A stretch of DNA of 28,150 bases, taken from assembly GCA_014240055.1 (NCBI GenBank), contig JAAZXP010000010.1, positions 1 to 28,150 on the forward strand, given 5' to 3'. Made by a program: the position numbers and the translations under genes. A model generated the notes under the pieces. It did not search any database. It was not told where the DNA came from and worked only from the letters and a program-made list of their open reading frames with translations. Of the stretch, positions 1 through 7,454 are shown in pieces. The stretch is from Methanobacteriota archaeon (GTDB lineage: Archaea > Thermoplasmatota > Poseidoniia > MGIII > CG-Epi1). The stretch's first letter is position 1. Every line of letters starts with the position of its first letter.

Positions 1-1080
1 GTTGGAGGAATACTTGGCATTGGAATTTATGTTGCACCAGACCATGTAGACTGGACTGTCGTGACTAAGATTGTAATGAGTTGGGTAGCCTCTCCTTTGC
101 TTGGAGGAATTTTAGCGTTCACAACTTTTAACATAGTTAAGAAAGTGATTATGGACGCAGAAAATCCGATAGAAAGGTCAAGAGTGATGGCACCTATTCT
201 AGCATTACCAACTTTCTTTGTTCTTGGTTTAGCACTTCAATATAAGGCTATGAAAGGATTGATCAAGCGTCTGGATTCAGAAGGAATTTTGAATAAAGCT
301 GAATGGTTACCTGCAAAAGAAGGTACAACCTTCAATATTTTCGAAGAAGGTGCTTGGTTACCTCTTAATTCGTTGTTATTGGCACTTTTTATTGGAATTA
401 TCGCTAGTAGTATTTTGTATTGGATATTGAAAGATTATGAATTCGAAGAAGAAGGATATCAAGGAGTGGAAAAAATATTTATTTGGTTACAAATTATCAC
501 AGCTTGTTATGTTGCATTTGCACATGGAGCAAACGACAGGAGTAACGCCATCGGCCCGATGGCCGCCGTATGGCAAATCCATGAACAGGATGTCCTTCAA
601 TCTGAAGCGGCAATCCCAACATGGTTGATTCTTTTGGGAAGCGCAGGTATTACACTTGGAGTGATGACTTGGGGAGCTAGAGTAATGGTGACTGTTGGTA
701 AGAAAATTACTCACATTACACCTACTCGTGGATTCGCAGCTGAATTTGGAGCAGCCACAACAGTTCTAATTTTTTCAATGCCTTTCTTGGCAGTCCCAAT
801 ATCTACAACACACACTTTGATTGGTTCTGTTGTTGGTGTTGGATTAGCAGGAGGCACAGCTTCTGTCGATTTCAAGGTATTTGGTAAAATTGCTGCAAGT
901 TGGGTTGCAAGTATTCCGGCAGCTGCTTTCGGAGCAATTGCCCTCTACATGATTTTTGGATTGAATGAAACAAGATTCATTATATCGGTTGCAATAATTT
1001 TGTCAACAATAATTTGGTTATTATACAATTCAATTACTAATGAGCTAAAGTCTGATATAAGGTCAGAGGCTGAGGGATAA
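1..1080 (+). CDS. pit: PiT-family inorganic phosphate permease, 5' truncated by window
   Basis: Membrane symporter for inorganic phosphate. The reading frame is open from base 1, so the gene begins upstream; the GTG at 61 is internal because the preceding in-frame residues are typical PiT sequence leading into a conserved SW-x-x-SPLLGG motif. The second family signature is visible as AHGANDRSNAIGP (about 530-570), and a third conserved segment is ISTTHTLIGS. Several hydrophobic helices are evident, with a long polar loop between the two homologous halves, as is usual in this family. The DUF47 gene follows after 2 nt, a common PiT pairing. Family assignment is firm; the ion that drives transport cannot be read from the sequence. 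Confidence 0.93.
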   Translation, partial: VGGILGIGIYVAPDHVDWTVVTKIVMSWVASPLLGGILAFTTFNIVKKVIMDAENPIERSRVMAPILALPTFFVLGLALQYKAMKGLIKRLDSEGILNKAEWLPAKEGTTFNIFEEGAWLPLNSLLLALFIGIIASSILYWILKDYEFEEEGYQGVEKIFIWLQIITACYVAFAHGANDRSNAIGPMAAVWQIHEQDVLQSEAAIPTWLILLGSAGITLGVMTWGARVMVTVGKKITHITPTRGFAAEFGAATTVLIFSMPFLAVPISTTHTLIGSVVGVGLAGGTASVDFKVFGKIAASWVASIPAAAFGAIALYMIFGLNETRFIISVAIILSTIIWLLYNSITNELKSDIRSEAEG

Positions 1081-1082
1081 GC

Positions 1083-1745
1083 ATGAAACTCTTTGAAAGT
1101 CGAATTGGTCCCAGTGTGTTCAAATCATACTATGAACACGCTGAGAGTGTTTTTGAGACCGTTGAAAATATGAATATTTGTGTCAAGGCAGCTTGCAATG
1201 AAGAAGATATAGCTGAACAGATTAAAGCAACATCAGAATCAGAGTTAAAAGCAGATAAAATCAAGAGTGAAATACGTGATGTTTTACGAGGTAGCGTACG
1301 TTTGGCTGTAGACAAGCCAGTATTCCTCGATATGGTTTCTCGACAAGATAGGATTGCAGATTATGCAGAAAATGTAACAGAAATATTGTCATTTAGGAAA
1401 TTATATGATAACAAAGAAGCTCAGTCTTTAGTTCTTGAATTAGCAGATGCAGTAACTTCCACAGTTGATGAATATCGTAAAACAGTAGAAAGATTTGAAT
1501 ATCTTTTAGAATCTGCATTTTCGAATAAAGAAAAAGATATCATGCATAAACATATTGGCAAAGTAAATGATTTTGAACACGAAGCTGATTTAATAGAAGC
1601 TAAGGCTGCCGCATATGTGTTTACTAATGGTGACGATCAACCTTTGGCAGCAGCTCACATGTATCGTTTGATTCAGAGACTTGATGATGTTGCTAATGCA
1701 GCAGAAACAGCTGCAAACAGTCTTCTTCCAATAATATCTAAGTAG
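1083..1745 (+). CDS. DUF47 / PhoU-like phosphate transport accessory protein
   Basis: A 220-residue, mostly helical cytoplasmic protein beginning MKLFESRIGPSVFKSYYEHA. The N-terminus, length and regularly spaced acidic residues match the DUF47 (TIGR00153) family, a PhoU-like helical bundle usually encoded next to PiT permeases and thought to modulate them. The ATG lies 2 nt after the permease stop, so the two are very probably co-transcribed and translationally coupled. The acidic clusters (for example NDFEHEADLIEAKA) resemble the metal-binding E/D-x-x-x-D motifs of PhoU proteins. No start ambiguity. The role in phosphate uptake is inferred from family and context. Confidence 0.9.
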   Translation: MKLFESRIGPSVFKSYYEHAESVFETVENMNICVKAACNEEDIAEQIKATSESELKADKIKSEIRDVLRGSVRLAVDKPVFLDMVSRQDRIADYAENVTEILSFRKLYDNKEAQSLVLELADAVTSTVDEYRKTVERFEYLLESAFSNKEKDIMHKHIGKVNDFEHEADLIEAKAAAYVFTNGDDQPLAAAHMYRLIQRLDDVANAAETAANSLLPIISK

Positions 1746-1750
1746 ATAAC

Positions 1751-1758
1751 TATTATTT
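1751..1758 (+). promoter_or_regulatory. Putative TATA box for the C39-like peptidase gene
   Basis: TATTATTT is centred about 26 nt before the ATG at 1780, the spacing expected for a leaderless archaeal transcript. It lies just after the stop of the phosphate operon. The element is a weak match to the consensus, so co-transcription with the upstream operon is also possible. Confidence 0.4.
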
Positions 1759-1779
1759 GAGGCATTTACTAGCCTTTTA

Positions 1780-2466
1780 ATGCGCTTAGAGGTTCCTCAC
1801 TATACACAGACAACAGATTTCAGTTGTGGACCTGCATGTGCAGCAATGGCGCTAAAATATTTCAACTTCGTAAGTGAAATAAATAGAGATTTAGAAATTG
1901 AGTTATGGAGAGAAACTAGTGCTATAGAGATGTATGGCGCTGGACGCTATGGAGTTTCAGCTCCTCTTACTGTAAGAGGACTTAATGTTCACATAATCAC
2001 AGATAATCCAGGCCTTGGTTTGATTGAAAGGGCTAAAACATATGTAAAATCACTAAAAGGAAGTATCTCTTATCTTGAATTTTTTTATGATATGCAAAAA
2101 AGAACTTGTTCTTTGAATGGAGCGACTCAAGAAATTAAAAAACCAACCTTGCAAGATATCCGCGAAGCCCTTCAATCAGATAGAGTTTTGTTTGCTTTAG
2201 TTTCTACAATCATATTTGAGGAAGAAGATGAAGATATACCACATTGGATTGTAATTACAGGAGAAGAAAACGGTATTCTCACGGTCAATAATCCTATTGA
2301 TGATGATGAGAGTAAATCACATCGGCCGATATATTTTGAAGATCTATATACTAATGTAGAGCCTTATCAAGAAACAACTTTGATTAGTGTTGGTACTAAA
2401 CCTTTGAATAAAGATCCCGTTCCTGAACCAGCTTTACCAACTAAATATTTAGAAAACACTGGTTGA
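1780..2466 (+). CDS. Peptidase C39-like cysteine protease (DUF3335-type)
   Basis: A 228-residue protein opening with VPHYTQTTDFSCGPACAAMA, the C39-like papain-fold signature; the likely nucleophile is Cys16. A later DIPHWIVITG segment supplies the probable catalytic His (H155), followed by TVNNPID (N170-D174), where the third catalytic residue would sit. There is no ATP-binding or transmembrane part, so this is the stand-alone peptidase fold rather than a bacteriocin exporter. No signal peptide is visible, suggesting a cytoplasmic location. The 3' end overlaps the convergent thioredoxin-CcdA gene by 18 nt. The substrate is unknown; fold assignment is good, function is family-level only. Confidence 0.8.
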   Translation: MRLEVPHYTQTTDFSCGPACAAMALKYFNFVSEINRDLEIELWRETSAIEMYGAGRYGVSAPLTVRGLNVHIITDNPGLGLIERAKTYVKSLKGSISYLEFFYDMQKRTCSLNGATQEIKKPTLQDIREALQSDRVLFALVSTIIFEEEDEDIPHWIVITGEENGILTVNNPIDDDESKSHRPIYFEDLYTNVEPYQETTLISVGTKPLNKDPVPEPALPTKYLENTG

Positions 2467-3828
2467 TAGATAAAACCACATCAAGTATAATCCTACGATT
2501 ATCATTATGATTCCACCAGCCATTTCAATTTGTCTTGTGGAGGCTTTTAATTTTTCTACAATTGTACTCTCTGATGCAGCTACTAGCATAGTAAATCCAA
2601 CCATCAACATTCCTGCAGTAAATGAAAATATCAAGAAAACAAGAAGTCCAGTGATGATTCCTTTACCAATACTGGCAGTAAGCAACCCGATTACAACTGG
2701 AGCAACACAACCTGCTGCTGCAGAACCATAAGCCACACCATACCAGAACAATCCAACTCTTGTTCCATCTGAATTTCCTGAAAAGGTAAAATCTTTGGAC
2801 CAATATCGTTGTACTACCTTTTCTATTCCATTTTTTGCAAACATTACAGGAGGTGAACTTCCTATTGTTGACATCAAATTTCGGAATGGTCTTACTATTG
2901 GTTCAGAATCATATTCCATCACCATCATAATCCCTAGTCCGGCAATCATTATTCCAATAACTAGCTCTAGTAGTGGAACAAATCCTCCAATTATACTTAT
3001 GAATGGAATTAATAAAATACCAATGAGCAATAGTATGCCTGTTAATCCTGCAGCAGCAGCTAACCCATCAGGTAATGTTTCTCTTGCTGCCGTTTCATCA
3101 AATTTCCCAGTACGTTGTTTTTTATTAGCTAAATAAAAAGACATATATCCGGGTAACATTGGGAAAGAACAAGGAGAGAAAAAGACCATTACTCCAGCAC
3201 CAACGGCAAAGAAATAGATAGATGATTGCTTAAGATTAACAACTCCACCTTGTCCACTAAGTGCCTTATCAACTTCTAGTTCAAGTTCTTCCAAAGACAT
3301 AGGTCCAATATGAGAAAAGGTAATTTCACCATTTTCATCAATAATAAATATTTTTGGAGTTCCAATCACATCATATGCAATTTCAATATCTCCATTAGTA
3401 TCTCCAAGAGCATGTCTCCAGCTGTGACTTTTAGCATAATCTCTTAATTTATTTTCATCATCATTTCCAAAAACACTTACAGATATAATTTCAATTTTAT
3501 CGTTATCCATTTTATTTGCATAGGGTTCTAAAGCATCTTTTACAAATTTTTCACATGGTTCACAAGTTGTAAACATAAAATCTAGAATAACTGTTTTTTC
3601 ACCCTCAAACTCTGAAAGAGAAAAGGAAGATCCTGCTGTATCGGTTAAAGTAAAGTCAGGAGCGTTATTATCGCCTCCAATCATCCCATACAGGACAATA
3701 GCCATAATCAGCATGAGGGAGGTACCTATTGCAAATAAAACTCGGTTTTCACCTATAGTTTTGCTTGTACTTTCGACTAGAACATCCCAATTTGTCTTTT
3801 CAACAGGCTCGTTTTTTTTTGTAACCAC
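2449..3828 (-). CDS. Membrane-anchored thioredoxin fused to CcdA/DsbD-type electron transporter
   Basis: A 459-residue fusion. One N-terminal helix (about 30-50) anchors a TlpA/AhpC-like thioredoxin domain (about 55-190) with the active site TTCEPC (C89, C92) and a cis-Pro loop GTPK. A multi-helix CcdA domain follows, with the paired cysteines C220 (FFSPCSFPMLPG) and C374 (AAGCVAPVV). CcdA proteins carry electrons from cytoplasmic thioredoxin across the membrane, so this fusion would reduce its own exported thioredoxin and downstream partners. The start is GTG: an AGGTGA Shine-Dalgarno sits 6 nt upstream and overlaps the stop of the preceding surface-protein gene, indicating translational coupling. 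The order (thioredoxin first, then CcdA) differs from bacterial DsbD. Confidence 0.9.
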   Translation of the reverse strand: MVTKKNEPVEKTNWDVLVESTSKTIGENRVLFAIGTSLMLIMAIVLYGMIGGDNNAPDFTLTDTAGSSFSLSEFEGEKTVILDFMFTTCEPCEKFVKDALEPYANKMDNDKIEIISVSVFGNDDENKLRDYAKSHSWRHALGDTNGDIEIAYDVIGTPKIFIIDENGEITFSHIGPMSLEELELEVDKALSGQGGVVNLKQSSIYFFAVGAGVMVFFSPCSFPMLPGYMSFYLANKKQRTGKFDETAARETLPDGLAAAAGLTGILLLIGILLIPFISIIGGFVPLLELVIGIMIAGLGIMMVMEYDSEPIVRPFRNLMSTIGSSPPVMFAKNGIEKVVQRYWSKDFTFSGNSDGTRVGLFWYGVAYGSAAAGCVAPVVIGLLTASIGKGIITGLLVFLIFSFTAGMLMVGFTMLVAASESTIVEKLKASTRQIEMAGGIIMIIVGLYLMWFYLSTSVF

Positions 3829-3834
3829 TAGCTT

Positions 3835-3840
3835 TCACCT
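3835..3840 (-). promoter_or_regulatory. Shine-Dalgarno AGGTGA that sets the GTG start of the thioredoxin-CcdA gene
   Basis: On the minus strand the string reads TAGGTGA, with the AG shared between the upstream gene's TAG stop and the ribosome binding site, then a 6-nt spacer to GTG at 3828. This supports the non-ATG start and coupling of the two genes. Confidence 0.7.
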
Positions 3841-5176
3841 AGTCTCTTCTTCTAACTAATCCAATTAATAAAGCTACAGTCACTGCTAATATTCCGAAGC
3901 CTGGAGAATCTTCTACAACTTTACTACCAGTTCCTTCGAATTGTTTTGCTTCACTTGCAGCAAAACCACTTTTTCCATCTACAAGCAAGATGCGATACCA
4001 TACCGGATCACCCTCACTAAATTGAATAGAAGCTATAGCTACATTATTTTCATCAAGTTCCATAGGCATAACTCCCCATGATGCATTATCATAGGAACCG
4101 TTGTGGAAATTATAGATTACATAAGCTGAACCAATACCATCTTCATCTTCAAGAACTGCACTAACTTTGGCAATGTTTCCATCTAATTGTTCGTCGTAGC
4201 TGAGAACCTTTGGAGGCTCATTTTGCTCATCGTATGCAGTAGATTCAGGAGTTGCTGAGTTGGCAGCTCTTGGTGTATCTGCAGCATTACCTGTTTTTCC
4301 AGATGTTGTTGTTCTTGAGGTATCATCATTATCATAAACAACAGCTACAACAGATATTTCTGCAGGATTGATAGGAGTTAGAATAGGATGTTCACCTTCT
4401 TGTGGATTTCCATCTTTGTCTTCATGACCACTTGGATACATTATTGTATCAGGAATAATCCACTCTACTTCGTGTGTCCAAGTTTCAGCTGGTTGCAGTT
4501 GAACTTGTTCACCATCTAATGCAGTTTCTCTGAATACATTGTGAGTTATAACTTCTTTTTCTTCTACGGAACTCCAAGCCATGATATCATCTTCTACAAC
4601 AAATAGATAAACACTACTATCCAAAGTATCAGGGTCTAAAGGATTACTAAATCCACCTTCACCTAAGTAAGTTAAATTTACTGTAAATATAAATCGGTCT
4701 TCTCTAAATTCTTGCCACACTCTTAATTCAGTTGGTTTTACGTCTCTTTCACCACTTTCGTAGTAATGATCTTTGTAAGTATCATAAGTTCCATCTCCAC
4801 CACCTAGTTCCTCTATGTAGCCACCATCAAACTGAGCATCTGGTGTACCTTGAACAGAATAATGATTATATCTATCTTTAGCTTGCTGACTAGCAAATTC
4901 GTCATCAGAACCGCCATTAATTTGGTGGAAAGAAACAAAAGTTACTGGTGCAGAGGGATCTTCTCTGAATTCTTTCCATAATTTTGCAACGTCAGGATCA
5001 ATTCCCATACATGGAGGGCAACCCAAACTAGTGAATTGTTCCATAATTGGTCTATGCGTCCATCCATTTGGATATTCATCTGGTTCTTGATTGGTAGCTA
5101 CACTTGGTGTTACCAATGAAGATATGACGAATAAAAAACAGACTGCTATTGCGATAAAATTTCGTGTAAAGTTCAT
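3839..5176 (-). CDS. Secreted thioredoxin-like CxxC surface protein with PGF-CTERM anchor
   Basis: A 445-residue exported protein. A signal peptide covers about residues 1-28. A thioredoxin-fold segment follows with SLGCPPCMGID (C53, C56) and a cis-Pro-like loop QGTPDAQFDGGY. The middle is an acidic beta-rich region of unknown type. The C-terminus is a PGF-CTERM-like sorting signal: PGFG, a hydrophobic helix, then RRRD; in archaea such tails are processed by an archaeosortase and lipid-anchored. It is a paralog of the next gene upstream (shared WTHRP motif, F-H-Q-x-NGG motif and GTPxAQFDG motif). Its stop overlaps the ribosome binding site of the thioredoxin-CcdA gene. The N-terminal domain recalls Omp28-related proteins. 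A role as a redox client or partner is inferred. Confidence 0.8.
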   Translation of the reverse strand: MNFTRNFIAIAVCFLFVISSLVTPSVATNQEPDEYPNGWTHRPIMEQFTSLGCPPCMGIDPDVAKLWKEFREDPSAPVTFVSFHQINGGSDDEFASQQAKDRYNHYSVQGTPDAQFDGGYIEELGGGDGTYDTYKDHYYESGERDVKPTELRVWQEFREDRFIFTVNLTYLGEGGFSNPLDPDTLDSSVYLFVVEDDIMAWSSVEEKEVITHNVFRETALDGEQVQLQPAETWTHEVEWIIPDTIMYPSGHEDKDGNPQEGEHPILTPINPAEISVVAVVYDNDDTSRTTTSGKTGNAADTPRAANSATPESTAYDEQNEPPKVLSYDEQLDGNIAKVSAVLEDEDGIGSAYVIYNFHNGSYDNASWGVMPMELDENNVAIASIQFSEGDPVWYRILLVDGKSGFAASEAKQFEGTGSKVVEDSPGFGILAVTVALLIGLVRRRD

Positions 5177-5223
5177 ACTGTTACCTTACCTAAATACGGT
5201 ATGGTCTTATTTTACAGTTGTGT

Positions 5224-6708
5224 TTAACCTGAACTAGGTCTTCGGGCCCAGATAACAAAGCCAGCAATAGCTGCAATAATTACCGCTCCACCGCCAATAA
5301 GGAATATTGGCAATTCAGTATCTGTAGAAGGCGGAGTTCCACCATCAGTTCCTACAAATTGCATTACTTCAGTTTTACCAGACGTTTTATTTCCGTCAAC
5401 AAAAAGAACTTGATAATAAATTGGACTATCTCCAGAATATGGAATTAAAGAGGTGCCTGTTGCTCCAGAATAAGCATAACAGATTCCGGTTTCTTCATCA
5501 CAAACTTCCTCACCTTCTATTTTCATTTCATCAGTTATCCATTCTCCAGTAAAATTAGTTGATTCATAATTGTATACAACATACGAATTTCCAATTCCCT
5601 CATCAGCATCAAAAGCAGTTTGAATTTCAGCACCCTCATCTAAAAATTTTTCAGTTTTAGTTTTTATTTCAGGGACGTCTCTGTCTGGATTGTCATATAG
5701 TGTAGATTTTGGTGTAGCTGATTGTATCGATCGAGGTGTAGGGTATGTATCATCTCCATTAGAGTCTTGATCATTACCTGAGTCTGTATCGTCTCTATCA
5801 AATACAACTGCAATAGGGACCATTCTTCCAGGATTAATTGGGATTTTTATATCTCCAGTTATTCCATCCCCATCAGTTTGTGTAGTTGGTACTTTCCAAA
5901 CAGCACTAAAGGTTGCAGCATCACCCTCTTCTAAAGTAAATTCTTCATCTTCGATTGCATATTCTCTGAATACCATTCTATTATTCCATACTGAATCTAA
6001 GTATGATGAATAAGCAGGTACGCCATCTTCAACCATAAAAACGAAAAGCTCACCATTCAGATCTGGACTTTCACCTAAAACATCATCTGGCTCAGTTGGT
6101 AATCCATCATCTCCACCTGTTTGCCCATGATAGAGAACATCAACAGTTATTTTGAATTGTCCAGCTTCGCCTTCACTTTCTGAACCTATGAATTCACTGT
6201 ATAAATCTAAATCGACAATTTTGAAAGGTTCATCATTACCTTCACCTTCTCTTACTCCAGAGTCTTCAATGGCTTGAACATAATCTTGGTAATTTTCTTC
6301 ACCACCTCCACCAACATATCTATAATTCCCATCAAATTGAGCATTTGGAGTTCCAGTCTGTCCATAATGGTCAGTCATACGAGACTTTGATTTTTCAGTA
6401 TGGAAGGGGTCATCACCAGCACCACCATTTGTTTGGTGAAAAACAATTACATTATATGGGTTAGATTCATCCATCTCAACGTCATGTATTACTTCATCCA
6501 TAGCAGGATCTGCATAAGACATGCAATAGACACAACTTAAACTTGAGAATAATTCAACAAAGGGCCGGTGTGTCCAATCATTAGGATAGGTTCGATCGGA
6601 ATCTTTGGTTTGTATTTCATAAATTTCATCTGCTAAACCTGAAGAACAAGGCACACAGAAAGATAAGGCAATTGCCATAGCCATTGCTAATTTGACAGAT
6701 TCTAACAT
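5224..6708 (-). CDS. Secreted thioredoxin-like CxxC surface protein, paralog with C-terminal membrane anchor
   Basis: A 494-residue protein with an N-terminal signal peptide, a thioredoxin-like part with SLSCVYCMSY (C59, C62) and the loop GTPNAQFDGNY, then a long, very acidic beta-rich region. It ends in a single transmembrane helix followed by ARRPSSG; there is no PGF motif, so it is probably anchored by the helix itself. It resembles the neighbouring 445-residue protein along most of its length, so the pair looks like a tandem duplication. A TATA-like element (about 6728-6734 on the minus strand) lies roughly 23-25 nt from the ATG, so this is probably the first gene of a three-gene minus-strand cluster. 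The 47-nt gap to the next gene also holds AT-rich candidate promoters, so separate transcription is possible. Confidence 0.77.
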   Translation of the reverse strand: MLESVKLAMAMAIALSFCVPCSSGLADEIYEIQTKDSDRTYPNDWTHRPFVELFSSLSCVYCMSYADPAMDEVIHDVEMDESNPYNVIVFHQTNGGAGDDPFHTEKSKSRMTDHYGQTGTPNAQFDGNYRYVGGGGEENYQDYVQAIEDSGVREGEGNDEPFKIVDLDLYSEFIGSESEGEAGQFKITVDVLYHGQTGGDDGLPTEPDDVLGESPDLNGELFVFMVEDGVPAYSSYLDSVWNNRMVFREYAIEDEEFTLEEGDAATFSAVWKVPTTQTDGDGITGDIKIPINPGRMVPIAVVFDRDDTDSGNDQDSNGDDTYPTPRSIQSATPKSTLYDNPDRDVPEIKTKTEKFLDEGAEIQTAFDADEGIGNSYVVYNYESTNFTGEWITDEMKIEGEEVCDEETGICYAYSGATGTSLIPYSGDSPIYYQVLFVDGNKTSGKTEVMQFVGTDGGTPPSTDTELPIFLIGGGAVIIAAIAGFVIWARRPSSG

Positions 6709-6771
6709 ATTTTGATGATTGATTGGTAATATATGATAGTATCGCTTGATTATAGTAAATTCTTTTTGAGG

Positions 6772-6779
6772 TTATAAAC
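6772..6779 (+). promoter_or_regulatory. Putative TATA box for the 167-residue hypothetical gene
   Basis: TTATAAAC is centred about 29 nt before the ATG at 6804. This spacing suits a leaderless transcript and argues against the in-frame TTG at 6786, which would start only about 11 nt from the box. Confidence 0.5.
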
Positions 6780-6803
6780 TACGTCTTGTATTACAGATTC
6801 AAG

Positions 6804-7307
6804 ATGATTAGGCGTCATTTTATGACAAAGAGATTTTACGAGGATGCTTGTAAAATCGCTAAAAAGAAAAATAAAAAGTTAATGGTAATTGGAGATCCTT
6901 GTCACGGCACTTACTTTTCTTTTATGTCTAGATATTTTCCTAATTGCAAACATGGAGATGTGACTATTGATCTTTATGGATGTTCTGAATGTAGTAGAAT
7001 GGATATTAATGATATGGAAGCTTGGTCTGAATTTGATACAGATTCATTTGTAGTCATGGAAACTGGAACAATTTCTTATTCAAAAGATATTAAGAAACTT
7101 CTAAAAGAGATTAAGAGAATCTCAGGAGGAGATTTTTTGTCTTCAGGCAGTACCCAAGGATATCTGTGGGAGTATTTTTTGTATAAAACATACGATACCA
7201 AATTGAATTATATAATCTATCCTTTTGATTTTCGAGAAGGTAGGAATCATAAATCTAAAAATCTGGTAACAAAAGAAATTTTAAGTTTAGATTTTCAAAA
7301 AATGTAA
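6804..7307 (+). CDS. Hypothetical protein with conserved-looking cysteines
   Basis: A 167-residue protein if begun at ATG 6804 (an in-frame TTG at 6786 and ATG at 6822 are alternatives). I do not recognise the family with confidence. The N-terminal half has a Rossmann-like strand LMVIGDPCHGTYFSF, then GDVTIDLYGCSECSRMD with a CxxC pair, then VVMETGTISY. The layout vaguely recalls a degenerate SAM-methyltransferase-type fold, but no clear binding motif is present. There is no signal peptide or membrane helix, and the C-terminus is basic. The TAA stop is immediately adjacent to the encoded CCA end of tRNA-Ser on the opposite strand, so there is no spacer for a terminator. Coding is supported by a clean ORF and a TATA box at leaderless spacing. 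Confidence 0.65.
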   Translation: MIRRHFMTKRFYEDACKIAKKKNKKLMVIGDPCHGTYFSFMSRYFPNCKHGDVTIDLYGCSECSRMDINDMEAWSEFDTDSFVVMETGTISYSKDIKKLLKEIKRISGGDFLSSGSTQGYLWEYFLYKTYDTKLNYIIYPFDFREGRNHKSKNLVTKEILSLDFQKM

Positions 7308-7395
7308 TGGCGCGGGGAGGGGGATTTGAACCCCCGTGGGATAAATCCCATTGGATTAGCAATCCAACGCAATGGCCAGACTATGCGACCCCCGC
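7308..7395 (-). tRNA. tRNA-Ser (anticodon GCT)
   Basis: On the minus strand a complete class II cloverleaf folds. The acceptor GCGGGGG pairs with TCCCCGC, the anticodon stem is TTGGA/TCCAA around the loop TTGCTAA (anticodon GCT), there is a long variable arm, and the T arm is GGGGG-TTCAAAT-CCCCC. The discriminator is G, as serine tRNAs use, and CCA is encoded. Its first 23 bases are identical to those of the tRNA-Leu at 16889. A TATA-like CCTTATATGG (minus strand, centred near 7422) sits about 27 nt upstream. A T-run follows the 3' end, inside the 3' end of the convergent gene. Confidence 0.97.
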
Positions 7396-7417
7396 TAGAC
7401 CGTCTCGACCAACTGGC

Positions 7418-7426
7418 CATATAAGG
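7418..7426. promoter_or_regulatory. TATA-like element shared by tRNA-Ser and ham1 (putative bidirectional promoter)
   Basis: CATATAAGG on plus (CCTTATATG on minus) lies in the 59-bp gap between tRNA-Ser and the ham1 GTG. It is centred about 27 nt from the tRNA 5' end and 33 nt from the GTG. The adjacent TAATTA (about 7427-7432) is an alternative box for ham1 at about 25 nt. Confidence 0.5.
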
Positions 7427-7454
7427 TAATTACGCTCAAACGCTAACCATTAAA

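Noticed and set aside
2507..3136. Plus-strand ORFs of 74 and 113 codons opposite the thioredoxin-CcdA gene
   Set aside because: They mirror a well-supported membrane protein gene in the antisense frame and show no domain or promoter.
6786..6803. TTG start giving a 173-residue version of the hypothetical protein
   Set aside because: The TATA-like box ends only a few bases upstream of the TTG, whereas the ATG at 6804 is at normal leaderless distance.
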